Counted from the stretch's first letter, positions 1 to 9,798 are shown. The stretch is DNA of 64,000 nucleotides from Paenibacillus sp. N3.4 (GCF_008017805.1 NZ_VRTT01000001.1:186001-250000), one strand, 5' to 3'. Notes: generated by a model not told the origin, from the sequence alone. Program-made: numbers and translations.

Positions 1-2125
1 GGACAATGCTGTATCCGAAAGGACTATAGCTGTTAGCGCCTGAAATGTCGGGTGTAAAGGTTCTACCCTCAACGATCCTTGAAGGAACATTGATAACGGG
101 TACAGGATTGGGAGGAACAACGTTTATTGTAGCCGTTTTAGTCGATGATGCCCCGCGATAATCCATGGCTGTGACTTGGATCTGAAATGTACCTAGCTTG
201 TCTGGAATAAAGTAGCTATATCTTTCGTCGTATTGCCACCATCCCATGTCCACATATTTTGTTTTCAACCAATCTGCATTCGTATTATCAAAATCCCATA
301 TGTAAATGAAAGCGTCCCCGTCCGGATCATAAGGCGTTGCTTTCGTATCTGGAAGTATTTCGGGTGTATGAAGAATTTGCAAATCTACGTGTGTACCTAC
401 CTGAACGTTAATCAAGGGCTGAATCGCATTCACATTTCCCCGATTAACAAAACCCGGTGTAAATACAGGAGGGCTATTTGGCTTTGAATTATCGATATAG
501 ATTTCAAATGATTTAGTGCCTAAGTCCTTCACGGTTCCACAGGTTGTTTTGATAGTGACACTGACTTGTACAAATCCGACTCCCATGCCTTTCGGATATG
601 GCAGTCCGTTAAAAGAGTGTATTTTGCCATTCGTATTTGAAGTTTGTAATTTATTGTCTTGTGTGAATTTAGCGGTGGTGTTTAAGTAAGCGCATGAATC
701 ACCGCCAGTGACGGAAACGTTAATTACGCTAACGGAATTGCTTTCACCAAACTTAAGTCGGGGCTTTTCAATAGTAAAGGCGCCGTCAACCTTCTCTGGT
801 GTAATAACTGGTCCGCAGCTTGAAGATGGGATGAAAACTTTACTTATAGTGTTATTCAGTTTTGTTTCTTCGTCAATCGCGTTAGTTGAATCTAACTTGA
901 CAGTAATTGACTTCTCCAACGGTGATGTGAACTTATAACTGAAAGTTCTACCTAGTGGTGTATCCTGCGTTGCCCCAGTCCAATCGTCTGTTTTTAACAG
1001 GACGCCATCGATTCTGATTTCAACTTTGAACGGCGTTGAAGTGTCGGGACCGATGTTTCTGAACTGATATTCGAATTGAACGGTTTCGCCTTGTTGGAAG
1101 CAAGAAACGGATGGAACGATGTCGATTGCTACGAGATCGGGTTTATCGATTTCTAGATAGGTTACATCAATATAGCCAGAATAAAAATACGCATTAGCAG
1201 CCCATTCAGTTTGAACCTCCATTAAATAGTTTCGATCTTCACCTTTGCCTGTATCGGGTTTACCGTAATAGTCAACACCATCATCTAAAAGTCCCTTTTC
1301 AAACTTTCTGAAAATCTTTATATAATTTTCTCCTCCGCTTGTTCGTCCCCAGTCATAAGGGATTACGGCATTTGAATAAAGATTAGGTTTAGCAAATCCT
1401 CCTGTAATACGGATAGATGCATTGTCGATTTGGTTAAGGCTAATAGTATTTTTGCTATTATCTAAAAAATCTTGTTTACTATGATAAAAAATAGATGGAG
1501 GAGTAGGGTCATATGAAGCTGTGACACCTGCACCATATCCATTCCAATTTGGGGCAATTCCTTTTAAACCGTCATATCTTAAATCCTCTGGATAAGAAAT
1601 CATTGTGCTACTATTTCTAGCGTGTCCTTCTGTCGGAATCAGTCCCGGATATTGCGAAAAAGTATTACCATCATAAGTCGAACTATCCGCATCAAACTGC
1701 ATAATTGGAGTATATTTTCCTGTATGTTCCCAAGCTGTTCCACTTGGCAATCTGTAAATATGGTGACCAGGATTTGTTGATTGTTGACTGTAAAGAAGTC
1801 CAATCTGCCCCTGTAAATTGTTAACATTTAGGTTATAACCTTGTAATGATGCCAAGGAAGTTTTATCTAAATTATTAACGAATAATTTCCAAGATTTTAT
1901 TTCACCTGTGACATGACCATCCAATTTAAAGGTAAAAGATTTAGTTTTCTCAGGGTATACATATTCATTTTGACTAGAATCAGCGGTGTTTGAATTAAAA
2001 TTAATATATATTCTTTTTGTCAGTGGGGAAGCTGCGAAAATGGAAGTTTCGAATAATGGAATTAGTAATTGAATCGAAAAGATGAATAAAATTATTAAAT
2101 TAATTTGTTTATTCGCTTTTTTCAA
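1..2125 (-). CDS. Secreted surface protein with CARDB-like and PKD-like domains (3' end beyond window)
   Basis: About 708 codons are open from a TTG start to the left window edge, so the C-terminus is missing. The TTG is chosen because an in-frame TAG lies directly before it and AGGGAAGTGA stands about 7 bases upstream; that site overlaps the stop of the preceding gene, so translation is probably coupled. Residues 1-32 form a signal peptide (basic start, hydrophobic core, AA cleavage region). Residues about 328-420 (start PDLVAIDIVPS) look like a CARDB adhesion-type beta domain. Residues about 560-670, with DPDGDAFIYIWDFDN, look like a PKD-type repeat. The protein is probably extracellular and structural or adhesive. 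No catalytic motif was seen. Domain names come from pattern recognition only. Confidence 0.8.
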   Translation of the reverse strand, partial: MKKANKQINLIILFIFSIQLLIPLFETSIFAASPLTKRIYINFNSNTADSSQNEYVYPEKTKSFTFKLDGHVTGEIKSWKLFVNNLDKTSLASLQGYNLNVNNLQGQIGLLYSQQSTNPGHHIYRLPSGTAWEHTGKYTPIMQFDADSSTYDGNTFSQYPGLIPTEGHARNSSTMISYPEDLRYDGLKGIAPNWNGYGAGVTASYDPTPPSIFYHSKQDFLDNSKNTISLNQIDNASIRITGGFAKPNLYSNAVIPYDWGRTSGGENYIKIFRKFEKGLLDDGVDYYGKPDTGKGEDRNYLMEVQTEWAANAYFYSGYIDVTYLEIDKPDLVAIDIVPSVSCFQQGETVQFEYQFRNIGPDTSTPFKVEIRIDGVLLKTDDWTGATQDTPLGRTFSYKFTSPLEKSITVKLDSTNAIDEETKLNNTISKVFIPSSSCGPVITPEKVDGAFTIEKPRLKFGESNSVSVINVSVTGGDSCAYLNTTAKFTQDNKLQTSNTNGKIHSFNGLPYPKGMGVGFVQVSVTIKTTCGTVKDLGTKSFEIYIDNSKPNSPPVFTPGFVNRGNVNAIQPLINVQVGTHVDLQILHTPEILPDTKATPYDPDGDAFIYIWDFDNTNADWLKTKYVDMGWWQYDERYSYFIPDKLGTFQIQVTAMDYRGASSTKTATINVVPPNPVPVINVPSRIVEGRTFTPDISGANSYSPFGYSIV

Positions 2126-2131
2126 CTAAAT

Positions 2132-3251
2132 TCACTTCCCTATAATAAAATTAATCTGCTCTGATTGAACCTTTAAATCAATCCTTGGCGTATTCCCTAG
2201 ACTTAATATTCTATCGATATATTCCTTTTTAGCATTGAATCCTAGCCAACCCTGGGTATCGCCTATTTGATCCATCTCAAAGGACTTCAAATCATTTTTT
2301 TTGTGTAAAGGAACCCACAAAATCTAGCATTGAAATTGATTGTCTAGGATAGAAGCTAAAGTGATCTTTCTTTGTAGAATTTTTCATAGTTATATCAAAT
2401 GCTATGGAATATGAGTTTTGACCATTGCTTATACGGCCATCCTTATAAAGATCGTAATAAGCAGAATTACTATCGGTATGATCTATAACAACAACCTTAT
2501 TGATAAACATGTCAAGTCCTTCGCCAATATGATGAGTATAAGGGAATTCCTTTACGTTGATTCCCCACATGGTATCAAAATTACTGCCCCGTAAATCGAT
2601 TTCCGCAAAGCTAGCAGCCGCTTTATCAACTTCCAACTTTCCACCGCTAATTACCGTCATGACTCTCTCTATTATTGTTACAGACTGAGCCCTTGTCGTA
2701 GGCTTCCCAGATCCTAATTCACCACCGCTAAGACCTTGAATAAGCCCTATTTTAGCCGCGTTATACATAACTGATTTATCATCGATTTGAACAGCTTTGT
2801 TTTGAAGAGCACTGTCCGACGCGCGTAATGCGATTCGGGACATTTCCAAACGCGAAATAGGTTCGTTTAGTGAATCAGCCGGGAAATCTAAATCTCTCAA
2901 AATCCCCTTGTTTTTCGCAGCTGCTATATAGGGTACAACCCACTCGGATCCCGTTGCTGCGCCATTAACCGGTTCTTTGATTGCCGTTACCACCATTTTT
3001 ACAAACTCAGCTCGGCTCACATTTTTTTCAGGTTTAAAACTTGCATCCTCGTAACCGTCCACATAACCCTTTTTCACAGCGCCCTCTATAGAAGATTTAG
3101 CCCAATGATTTGAAATATCGGAAAAAGAAAGCTGTTTTGCAACCATCGGCGAACTGGAGTTGATTTCAACTGCCGCATCACTCACATTGTTTGTGCAAGC
3201 AGTTAGGATGGTCGTCATCGTTAATACAGTAAAAAGTTTCTTTAACATCAT
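2132..3251 (-). CDS. SLH-domain lipoprotein, frameshifted near its C-terminus
   Basis: The N-terminus is a lipoprotein signal (hydrophobic stretch ending L-T-A-C). Three S-layer homology repeats follow, at about residues 43-95, 103-145 and 158-195, with the typical FSDISNHWAKSSIE opening. The first frame runs 2292-3251 and stops right after eight A residues (sense strand; T8 around 2296-2303). Removing one A lets reading continue in the next frame as QKNDLKSFEMD to a stop at 2132, giving about 372 residues. The tail reads like normal protein, so the gene is most likely intact apart from a one-base insertion. SLH repeats bind secondary cell-wall polymer, so the protein should sit on the cell surface. 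It is followed without a gap by the surface-protein gene that starts at 2125. AAAGGAGAG precedes the ATG. Confidence 0.82.
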
Positions 3252-3367
3252 TAATCTCTCCTTTGTTTATCTGTTCATATCCAAAACGTGACTTCATCAT
3301 TATCGGTAGTATGTCATATTTTTCCTGTTAATGTCTACCTTTTTTATCCATATCAATCCATATAAAA

Positions 3368-3420
3368 GCAAAAAAAACCGCCCCGCAATCGCCATTTACT
3401 TAGCGACTGCATGGGCGGTT
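3368..3420 (-). terminator. Rho-independent terminator after the rsuA-type gene
   Basis: Long hairpin with arms AACCGCCC (3376-3383) and GGGCGGTT (3413-3420), extended inside by GCAATCGC/GCGACTGC. On the minus strand it ends in a run of eight T residues. It lies 65 bases below the stop of the pseudouridine synthase gene. Confidence 0.85.
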
Positions 3421-3484
3421 CTTCCGCACGTTGCAATACTTCTTCTTTTATGAAAATACCATGTATTCGTATTTTTGTAAATCT

Positions 3485-4237
3485 CTAATTTTGAAGTTCA
3501 TGCGCATTTTGCAAAACCGTAAGTTCGTCTGCGCTTAGCTCTCTAACTTGCCCTAATTCCAAATTCGGATCAAGTGCAAGCGGGCCCATAGAAAGTCGTT
3601 TCAAATAAACAACTGTTTTGCCTACGGCTTGAAACATTCGTTTAACTTGATGAAACTTGCCTTCCATAATGGTTAGCTCAATCTCAGAGACAATCCCTTC
3701 AGGTTCGCTCCCAGTCTTTAATATTTTCAGCACGCCCGGAAGTGTCTCGTAGCCGTCATCCAGGGTAACGCCTTGCGAGAAGGCTTCACGATCAGCTTCG
3801 CTAACCTCCCACTCTACTTTGGCATAGTACGTTTTGGGAACGTGTTTGCGCGGCGAGAGAAGATTGTGGGTCAGCTTCCCATCGTTGGTAAGTAAAAGGA
3901 AACCTTCCGTATCTTTATCCAGACGTCCAACTGGAAACACGTCAAATGGTTTGTAGACGGCATCCAAAAGATCAACAACCGTGCGATCACGATTATCTTC
4001 CGTCGCAGACACGACCCCCTGCGGTTTATTCATCATCAGGTAAACGAACTCACGGTATACAACCGTTTCTCCATTTACTTGGATGAGGTCAGTATCCGGA
4101 TTTACTTGCATGCCGCTATCTTTCACCTTCACGCCATTGACGATAATCGCACCGCCTTTGGCGAGGCGTTTGAGTTCAGAGCGCGTGCCAATGCCAACGT
4201 GGGCGAGTATTTTATCGAGCCGTTGTGTTTGTTTCAT
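3485..4237 (-). CDS. rsuA: 16S rRNA pseudouridine synthase, RsuA family
   Basis: A 250-residue protein with an N-terminal S4 RNA-binding domain (RLDKILAHVGIGTRSE, residues 6-60) and a pseudouridine synthase core. The catalytic motif is VGRLDKDTEGFLLLTNDG, whose Asp attacks the uridine; KMFHQVKRM-type residues (EGKFHQVKRMF) are also present. Length fits the RsuA/RluB/RluE/RluF group. By family it converts a specific uridine in rRNA to pseudouridine; position 516 of 16S rRNA is inferred from RsuA-like relatives and is not visible in the sequence. It starts 6 bases below the stop of the RsmF-type methylase, so two rRNA-modifying genes share a transcript that ends at the hairpin near 3400. Confidence 0.88.
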   Translation of the reverse strand: MKQTQRLDKILAHVGIGTRSELKRLAKGGAIIVNGVKVKDSGMQVNPDTDLIQVNGETVVYREFVYLMMNKPQGVVSATEDNRDRTVVDLLDAVYKPFDVFPVGRLDKDTEGFLLLTNDGKLTHNLLSPRKHVPKTYYAKVEWEVSEADREAFSQGVTLDDGYETLPGVLKILKTGSEPEGIVSEIELTIMEGKFHQVKRMFQAVGKTVVYLKRLSMGPLALDPNLELGQVRELSADELTVLQNAHELQN

Positions 4238-4243
4238 GACCGA

Positions 4244-5727
4244 CTAGGTCCACCTCCAACCGGGCGGGTATTCGTTCTTCAGCATCCCGTCATGCCATTT
4301 CCCCCAGCCGACGGGATGGCCTTCGATGCAGACCAGGCAGTAGCCTTTGGCTGCCTGGTTCACTTCCGGATCGCGGATGATCTCGCTCTCCGCGACTTCG
4401 AGCGTCTCGCCCTTCAGATACCGAAGGGCTCGCTCGTCGCTCGCAGCCAAGCTCAGCGCTCGCTTGGCTTCGCGCATGCGCAGTCCCATGGCTAGCGCAT
4501 GGGACGGTTCGAATCGGCCGCGGTGCAGCGCGCCGATGTACCAACCTGGCCGCACGACTTTCAGTCCGTGCAGCTCAGGCATGACCTCCGGCGACGCATA
4601 CGCGTGCTCGCCGTAGCATACGAGCCGCTCCGCGGCGAAGGGCGTGCTGTGCAGCAGCTCGCCCATAAATGCCTGCAGCGGCTCCAAGCTTACAACCGCC
4701 GTACGATCAACCTTCGCACGGCCTTTCCCAACCCGCGGCGCTTCACGTCCGCTGCGCCTCCCAGCCACGGCATCTGCGTGCCCCTCAGTCACTGTCGATC
4801 GCAGCACAGCCACATAATGCCCTTCGCCCTTAAGCTTATGAGGCCACAGTCTTGCCGTTCCCGCGACAGCTTCAACAGCACGCGCCGAATAGGATTCATG
4901 GCACCATGGCTCACGCAGCCAATCCGGACGTCCTGATGCAAAGACGCCATCGGCACAACCTCAAAGATTGGATGTTTATCCAAAAATTCAGCAATTTGAG
5001 CCTCATTCTCTTCGGGAGAAAAGGTACATGTTGAATAAACAATCGTTCCCCCAGGCGCCAGCATCTGAGCAGCTTGTCCCAATAATTCCCTCTGCATAGC
5101 GGCAAACTCTTGGACAGAATGACGTTCCCATTGCACCATCATATCTTCTTCCTTACGGAACATTCCCTCACCTGAGCATGGGGCATCAATTAATATTTTA
5201 TCAAAAAAGCCTTGAAACGCTGTTAACATTCGCTCCGGCCGCTCATTCAGAACTACGGCATTGCGCACGCCAAACAACTCGAGGTTCTTGACGAGAGCTT
5301 TGACCCGGTCCGAATGATTGTCATTAACGACAAGTACCCCTTCGCCTTTCAGCTTCGCGGCAATTTGAGTTGATTTCCCACCCGGCGCAGCGCACAGATC
5401 CAATACCCGCTCCCCTGGCCGAACATGAAGCAGTTCAACAGGCGCCATGGCGCTAGGTTCTTGAATATAATAAAGACCCGCGTGATAGTAAGGATGCTTG
5501 CCAGGCCGTTCTCCCTCTTGATAATAATAGCCTTCAGAGGCCCAAGGTACTGGGGTCAAAGTAAACGGACTTTTCGCCAAGAAATCAGCCTTATCGATTT
5601 TATTGCTATTAACCCGCAAACCAAACAACCTTGCCTCGTCATAGGATTTTACATACTCTGCAAATTCGTCTTCCCCTAATAAGTCAATCATTTTCTCCCT
5701 AAATAAAGCAGGCAGCTGTTTTGTCAT
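4244..5727 (-). CDS. rsmF: RsmF-type rRNA cytosine-C5 methyltransferase, frameshifted
   Basis: Two frames make one NOL1/NOP2/Sun-family enzyme of about 494 residues. The 5' frame (4789-5727) has the SAM-binding LDLCAAPGGKSTQIA motif, the DAPCSGEGMFRKEE motif with one catalytic Cys, and the second Cys in YSTCTFSPEENE. The 3' frame (4244 to about 4950) reads GVFASGRPDWLREPW, LWPHKLKGEGHY and then the C-terminal RNA-binding region. The frames join near 4945-4965, where one base appears to be missing; total length is 3n+2. The extra residues CVSHGAMN... at the end of the first frame are out-of-frame translation. Roughly 4250-4900 is clearly richer in GC than its surroundings. By family it makes m5C in 16S rRNA. 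It is co-transcribed with the downstream rsuA-type gene. Confidence 0.85.
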
Positions 5728-5875
5728 TTTTTATCTTCTCTTTCATCATGAACTCTTCATCTCATCGGTATTATAGCCGAACTGTCACTAAACAGCCAAT
5801 TATTTTCAAAATACGAACAGGATATGCTATACTTTGATAGAAGATAGAAGAAAGTATATTTCAATGAGGTGCATA

Positions 5876-6385
5876 ATGAAGAAGCTGCTTATTTATCTTG
5901 GCATTGTAGTTATTTTATTTGGTGGTTTGTATTTGGTTAATCAACAGTCGACCAAAGCGTCGGATAAGGCGAATGCAGGCAACCCTTATGGCGTAGCCGC
6001 ATCCAAATTAAATCCGGAAACCGTGAAGCAACTAACGGATCCAAACTATCAAAACCTGATTTTACCAAAAGATTTGGACCAAAGATTGAAAAACAAAGAA
6101 ACATTTTTCCAATATTACTATGCTTCCACATGCCCACACTGTAAAGTAACGACACCAGTTCTAGTTCCAATGGAAAAAGAATTAGGTATCGATGTGAAAC
6201 AATACAATTTAGAAGAATTCAAGGAAGGCTGGCAAAAATACAATATCGAATCAACGCCTACCCTCGTTTATTACAAAGACGGGAAAGAGGTAGAGCGTAT
6301 TGTCGGCGGAGTGCCTGAATCCGCAACGACTGGCGGTAATACACCAGAAGTATTCAAAGCCTTTTTCCAAAAATATAAAGGTTAA
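5876..6385 (+). CDS. Membrane-anchored thioredoxin-like protein (CPHC)
   Basis: 169 residues from the ATG that follows GAGGTG at a good distance; an earlier in-frame ATG at 5834 lacks a ribosome site. Residues 3-20 form one membrane anchor or uncleaved signal, placing the rest outside the membrane. The thioredoxin fold carries a CxxC motif as STCPHCK (about residue 85) and the cis-proline loop as ESTPTLVYYKDGKE. The CPHC pair resembles BdbA-like oxidoreductases, which act on disulfides of exported proteins. No BdbC/DsbB partner lies beside it, so the redox direction is not known. The gene is monocistronic, diverges from the RsmF-type gene, and ends at a hairpin shared with the opposite strand. 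Confidence 0.8.
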   Translation: MKKLLIYLGIVVILFGGLYLVNQQSTKASDKANAGNPYGVAASKLNPETVKQLTDPNYQNLILPKDLDQRLKNKETFFQYYYASTCPHCKVTTPVLVPMEKELGIDVKQYNLEEFKEGWQKYNIESTPTLVYYKDGKEVERIVGGVPESATTGGNTPEVFKAFFQKYKG

Positions 6386-6396
6386 CAGCCATACCA

Positions 6397-6438
6397 AAAA
6401 GGACTTCACACCATTTAGGCGTGAAAGTCCTTTCTTTT
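6397..6438 (+). terminator. Bidirectional terminator
   Basis: Hairpin AAAGGACTTCACACC / GGCGTGAAAGTCCTTT followed by CTTTTA on the plus strand and by T-rich sequence on the minus strand. It ends the thioredoxin-like gene and, from the other side, the pyrD-relQ-DUF309 operon. Confidence 0.8.
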
Positions 6439-6451
6439 ACACCAACAAACC

Positions 6452-6880
6452 TTAATCATGGCCTTCTTCCTCACTTGGACTCGGTGGATTGCGTTTCACT
6501 TTTTCAAGCTGTTCCACAAGGTTATGATCCAAGATTTCGATATCCAGATCATAGGCTTCAAATGGCCGCTCCTTAAAAAGCAAAAGCTTATCCAAGTAGA
6601 TTTGGCTGTCTTCCTTGATTTTCCCCAAGTTTATCCCTAGCGAATCATCCGGATATGACGATAGTTTGTTCAATCCTGCGCTAAAGAGCTTGATAGAACC
6701 GCTTACGTTTCCATTCGCATGATGATAAAGGCCCACTGCAACCTGCAGTAGACCTTGGTATAAGGGACTTCGACCTTCTTCCAGCCAAAGCTCCTCCATC
6801 ACTTCATGACATTCAAAATAATCTCGCTTTTCATTGAAATAATACAAGTAAGCCACATATAAACGATCATAAGCACCCAT
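6452..6880 (-). CDS. DUF309 family protein
   Basis: 142 residues, mostly helical, with the family signature YFECHEVMEELW (residues 22-33) whose His and Glu residues are the conserved feature of DUF309. The molecular role is unknown. The start ATG has AAGGAG upstream, inside the last codons of relQ, and only three bases separate the two genes, so it is the last member of the pyrD-relQ-DUF309 operon. The Pro/Glu-rich C-terminus is probably disordered. Confidence 0.8.
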   Translation of the reverse strand: MGAYDRLYVAYLYYFNEKRDYFECHEVMEELWLEEGRSPLYQGLLQVAVGLYHHANGNVSGSIKLFSAGLNKLSSYPDDSLGINLGKIKEDSQIYLDKLLLFKERPFEAYDLDIEILDHNLVEQLEKVKRNPPSPSEEEGHD

Positions 6881-6883
6881 AGC

Positions 6884-7687
6884 TTAGGATTGATCTCCTT
6901 TTTTGGCCCGAGTGATGGCTGCTTCAATTTCTGAAGACAAATCACTTAATTCCCATACGTCATCCAAATCCCATATTTCGTTAAATCTAAGCTGGAATTG
7001 AGCGGCTTCCCTTACGCGATGATAAAAATAGAGTTCTTGAATATGATTAAGCACTTTCGTGACCAAATTGGCGTGATCCTCAAACATTTTCTGAGATTCA
7101 ACAATCTCACCGCGGATGCTGGACATTTCCTGATCTAATAAATAAGCGGCTTCAGCGGCTTTGCTTAAGCGTACGCGCACATCCGAAGGGAGCTGCTCTT
7201 TATATTTATAATTCAACGAATGCTCAATAGTTGCCCAGAAATTCATGGCCAAAGTCCGAATCTGCACTTCGGCTAAAATGCGTTTCATGCCCAAAGCCGT
7301 TTGGACGGGATATTCAATAATAATATGAAAACTGCGGTAACCGCTTGGCTTTTTATTCGTTATATAATCTTTTTCATAAACAACATTCATATCTTGCCTG
7401 CTGCGAATCAGCTCAACCAGACGCTCAATATCTTCTACGAACTGACACATAATGCGAAGGCCAGCTATGTCCTCGATGCCTGATTCTAATTCATCCATTG
7501 GAACATTTAGTCGCTTAGCTTTCTCCAGCACGCTGGATATTTTTTTGACACGTCCGGTTACAAACTCAATGGGAGAGTACTCTTCCCGACTCTTGAGTTC
7601 ACCGCGCAATGTCTTGAATTTTACCTTTAACTCTTCCACCGCTTGTTCATAAGGCAGGAGAAATTTCTTCCAGTCTCGTCCATCCAT
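6884..7687 (-). CDS. relQ: Small alarmone synthetase RelQ/YjbM (GTP pyrophosphokinase)
   Basis: 267 residues from the ATG preceded by GGAGGACAAAACG; the in-frame ATG 15 bases upstream would use the ribosome site itself as codons. The N-terminal region matches the RelQ/SasB pattern (FLLPYEQAVEELKVK, SPIEFVTGRVKK). The synthetase core shows IAGLRIMCQF, the G-loop SGYRSFH for substrate stacking, and EVQIRTLAMNFWATIEH. There is no hydrolase, TGS or ACT domain, so this is a single-domain synthetase that transfers pyrophosphate from ATP to GTP or GDP to make (p)ppGpp. It sits between pyrD and a DUF309 gene. Coupling a pyrimidine gene to an alarmone gene may be coincidental operon economy. Confidence 0.9.
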   Translation of the reverse strand: MDGRDWKKFLLPYEQAVEELKVKFKTLRGELKSREEYSPIEFVTGRVKKISSVLEKAKRLNVPMDELESGIEDIAGLRIMCQFVEDIERLVELIRSRQDMNVVYEKDYITNKKPSGYRSFHIIIEYPVQTALGMKRILAEVQIRTLAMNFWATIEHSLNYKYKEQLPSDVRVRLSKAAEAAYLLDQEMSSIRGEIVESQKMFEDHANLVTKVLNHIQELYFYHRVREAAQFQLRFNEIWDLDDVWELSDLSSEIEAAITRAKKGDQS

Positions 7688-7712
7688 CGTTTTGTCCTCC
7701 ATTCCAATGAGG

Positions 7713-8809
7713 TTACTTCTGATCTGCTCCGATTGCCTGGGAAATATGTGTATATCCGTCTCTTTTTAATAAGGCTTGCAGCCCTTCATTTAGGTTGCCT
7801 AGAAGTCCCGGACCTTCGTAAATCAAAGCCGTATATACCTCAATTAAACTTGCGCCAGCCCGTATTTTGTCATATGCATCTTGAGCCGTAAAAATGCCGC
7901 CAGCCCCAATGATCGGAAGCTTACCTTCTGTCAGTCGGTAAACGCGGCTTATGACTTCCGTTGATCGGCTTGTAAGAGGGATACCGCTCAGTCCGCCTGC
8001 TTGCTCACGGTTGGGGTGGACAAGACCTTCTCTACTGAGTGTCGTATTCGTCGCAATAATACCCGAAACGCCACTATCTTGGATCGTGCGCACGGTTAAT
8101 TCAAGCTCTTCATTCGTAAGATCAGGAGCTATTTTGACCAAGATCGGTTTAGCTGGCTGATGGCTTTTTTCCTGTTGAATCTTCATTTCTTCCGTAACGG
8201 CTTCGAGCAATCTATGCAAGTCATTCCCATGTTGTAAATTACGCAAATCCGGAGTATTTGGTGAGCTAATATTGACGACAAAGAAGTCGCCGTATGTATA
8301 CAATTCACGAATACAAGCCCGATAATCCTCTTCTGCTTGTTCGTTCGGTGTTGTTTTGTTCTTTCCTATATTAACAGCTACGGGAATATCCCGCTTTCCT
8401 GTCTTTTTGAGATTACTTGCCATTTCCTCTGTGCCTACATTATTGAAACCCATTCGATTGATTAACGCGCGGTCTCCGGAAGGCGAAATAGCCGCGGCAG
8501 CTCGTTGCCCGGTTGTGGCTTCGGTGTAATCGTTCCAACTTCCATAAAGCCAAAACCTAGTTGTGAAAATCCTTTGACGGCCTTGGCATTTTTATCCAAG
8601 CCAGCAGCTAATCCAATCGGATTCTGAAAATCAATTCCCCATAATTGTTGGGCCATGAGCGGTGAAGGCGATACGCCATACATCGACTTCAACAAGCGTT
8701 TGCCTCCAGGAAAAGCGCCTACTACGCTTAATCCGTCAATCGTAAGATGATGCGCCCGCTCTGGATCCATTCGGAACAAAATGGGCTTACCTAACTTCTT
8801 ATAAAGCAT
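7713..8809 (-). CDS. pyrD: Dihydroorotate dehydrogenase (quinone), class 2, frameshifted
   Basis: Two frames (8462-8809 and 7713-8453) give one class-2 PyrD of about 365 residues. The N-terminal helical region (LYKKLGKPILFRMDPERAHH) is the membrane-contacting part seen only in quinone-dependent enzymes. FMN-site motifs are GLAAGLDKNAKA, NISSPNTPDLR (catalytic Ser) and GAGGIFTAQDA. The break is in GGAGACC near 8473-8477: adding one G restores LPEDRALINRMGFNN, so a single-base deletion in a GG run is the likely cause. The enzyme oxidises dihydroorotate to orotate in pyrimidine synthesis. It heads the operon with relQ and DUF309 and has its own promoter. Confidence 0.9.
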
Positions 8810-8846
8810 GTCCTATGCACTCCGTTCTCTAATGACTCTAACAGTC

Positions 8847-8875
8847 AGTTTAGCTGACATTGTGCAAATATGCAA
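8847..8875 (-). promoter_or_regulatory. Sigma-A promoter of pyrD operon
   Basis: Minus-strand -35 TTGCAT (8870-8875) and -10 TAAACT (8847-8852) separated by exactly 17 bases, about 38 bases before the pyrD ATG. No PyrR-type attenuator was recognised in the short leader. Confidence 0.6.
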
Positions 8876-8904
8876 TCCAAAGCAGCCCTTAAAGCTGTTT
8901 TTCA

Positions 8905-8945
8905 AACAAAAAATCCCTGCTCCGAAAGGGTCGCAAGGGAATCAT
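8905..8945 (-). terminator. Terminator after the antiterminator gene
   Basis: Minus-strand hairpin ATTCCCTTGC...GAGCAGGGAT followed by TTTTTTG, directly below the BglG-type gene stop at 8965. It separates that unit from the pyrD promoter. Confidence 0.75.
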
Positions 8946-8964
8946 TTCGATCTATTTAACGACC

Positions 8965-9798
8965 CTAGGCTTCTGTGCGAAGAAGCAGTCGTTCCAGATG
9001 CATCGTGATATAGCCCGTTTCATCATCCGGCACCTCTAATTGCAATGAATCGCTCAACATGAGGGATAACACCTTTGCTTTTACATACGTATCGCCGTAC
9101 TCCTCTTTAATCTTTTCAAGCAAGGAATTTTGCAAAGTCTTCTTTTGCTTAACGCGCTCGATAACACCCTTCAAATGACTGATAAATCGAACTGTGGAGA
9201 AAGAATCGTCAAAGTTGAAACCTAGCTCTTTCGCCGCTTCAATCGTTTGAGAGACTAATCGAACGACAACCAAAGAATCCGAAGCCTTCTCCTTCTTGCG
9301 CGCGCCGTTGAAATGCATCGCCAGGAAGGCAACTTCATCGTCCGGCAGCTTCACGTCCAGATGGTCATTAAGGAAATCTACGGATTTGTTGGCTACCTTA
9401 TATTCCTCTGGGTACATATATTGAATTTCGTAAGCGAAGGGGTTCGTGATGAAGATGCCGCGTTTTTGCCGTTCTACGGCAAAGTTAATATGATCAACAA
9501 GGGAGGCATGTATGGTCTCAGAGAAATCACCTTCCAGCATACTTTGCGCATAGGCGATGACTTCCTCGGTGATCCCAATAATTTTCACATCAACGGCATT
9601 CAATATTTGCTCGTAGTTTCGGAGAACTTCCGATGTATGGAGCAGAAACTCTTGGGTGATTTCACTTTCAACAATGGACATACCCGGTGTTTTCTTAAAT
9701 CCGATTCCTTTACCGAAGGCGATCGAGTTTTTCCCTGATGTTAGGTGTGCCATCACCACATTGTGAGAAAGTACGTGAATGATCGTCCGTTCAATCAT
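8965..9798 (-). CDS. BglG/GlcT-type transcriptional antiterminator
   Basis: 277 residues: an N-terminal CAT RNA-binding domain (residues 1-60, IIHVLSHNVVMAHLTSGKNS, KGIGF) and two PTS regulation domains with conserved His in YPEEYKVANK, FLAMHFNGA and GYITMHLERL. Such proteins bind an RNA antiterminator element in sugar-gene leaders and are switched by PTS phosphorylation of the PRD histidines. The gene lies 17 bases below the PTS permease gene on the same strand, so it is probably co-transcribed with and regulates it. I could not find a convincing RNA target in the short leader of that PTS gene, so the target may lie elsewhere. Sugar specificity is not visible. Confidence 0.87.
   Translation of the reverse strand: MIERTIIHVLSHNVVMAHLTSGKNSIAFGKGIGFKKTPGMSIVESEITQEFLLHTSEVLRNYEQILNAVDVKIIGITEEVIAYAQSMLEGDFSETIHASLVDHINFAVERQKRGIFITNPFAYEIQYMYPEEYKVANKSVDFLNDHLDVKLPDDEVAFLAMHFNGARKKEKASDSLVVVRLVSQTIEAAKELGFNFDDSFSTVRFISHLKGVIERVKQKKTLQNSLLEKIKEEYGDTYVKAKVLSLMLSDSLQLEVPDDETGYITMHLERLLLRTEA

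Noticed and set aside
1639..1827. 62-codon minus-strand frame inside the large surface-protein gene
   Set aside because: Out of frame with the long open reading frame, which is open continuously from the left edge to 2125.
4347..4936. Plus-strand open frames opposite the rsmF C-terminus
   Set aside because: They are explained by high GC in the real minus-strand frame, which carries the family motifs.
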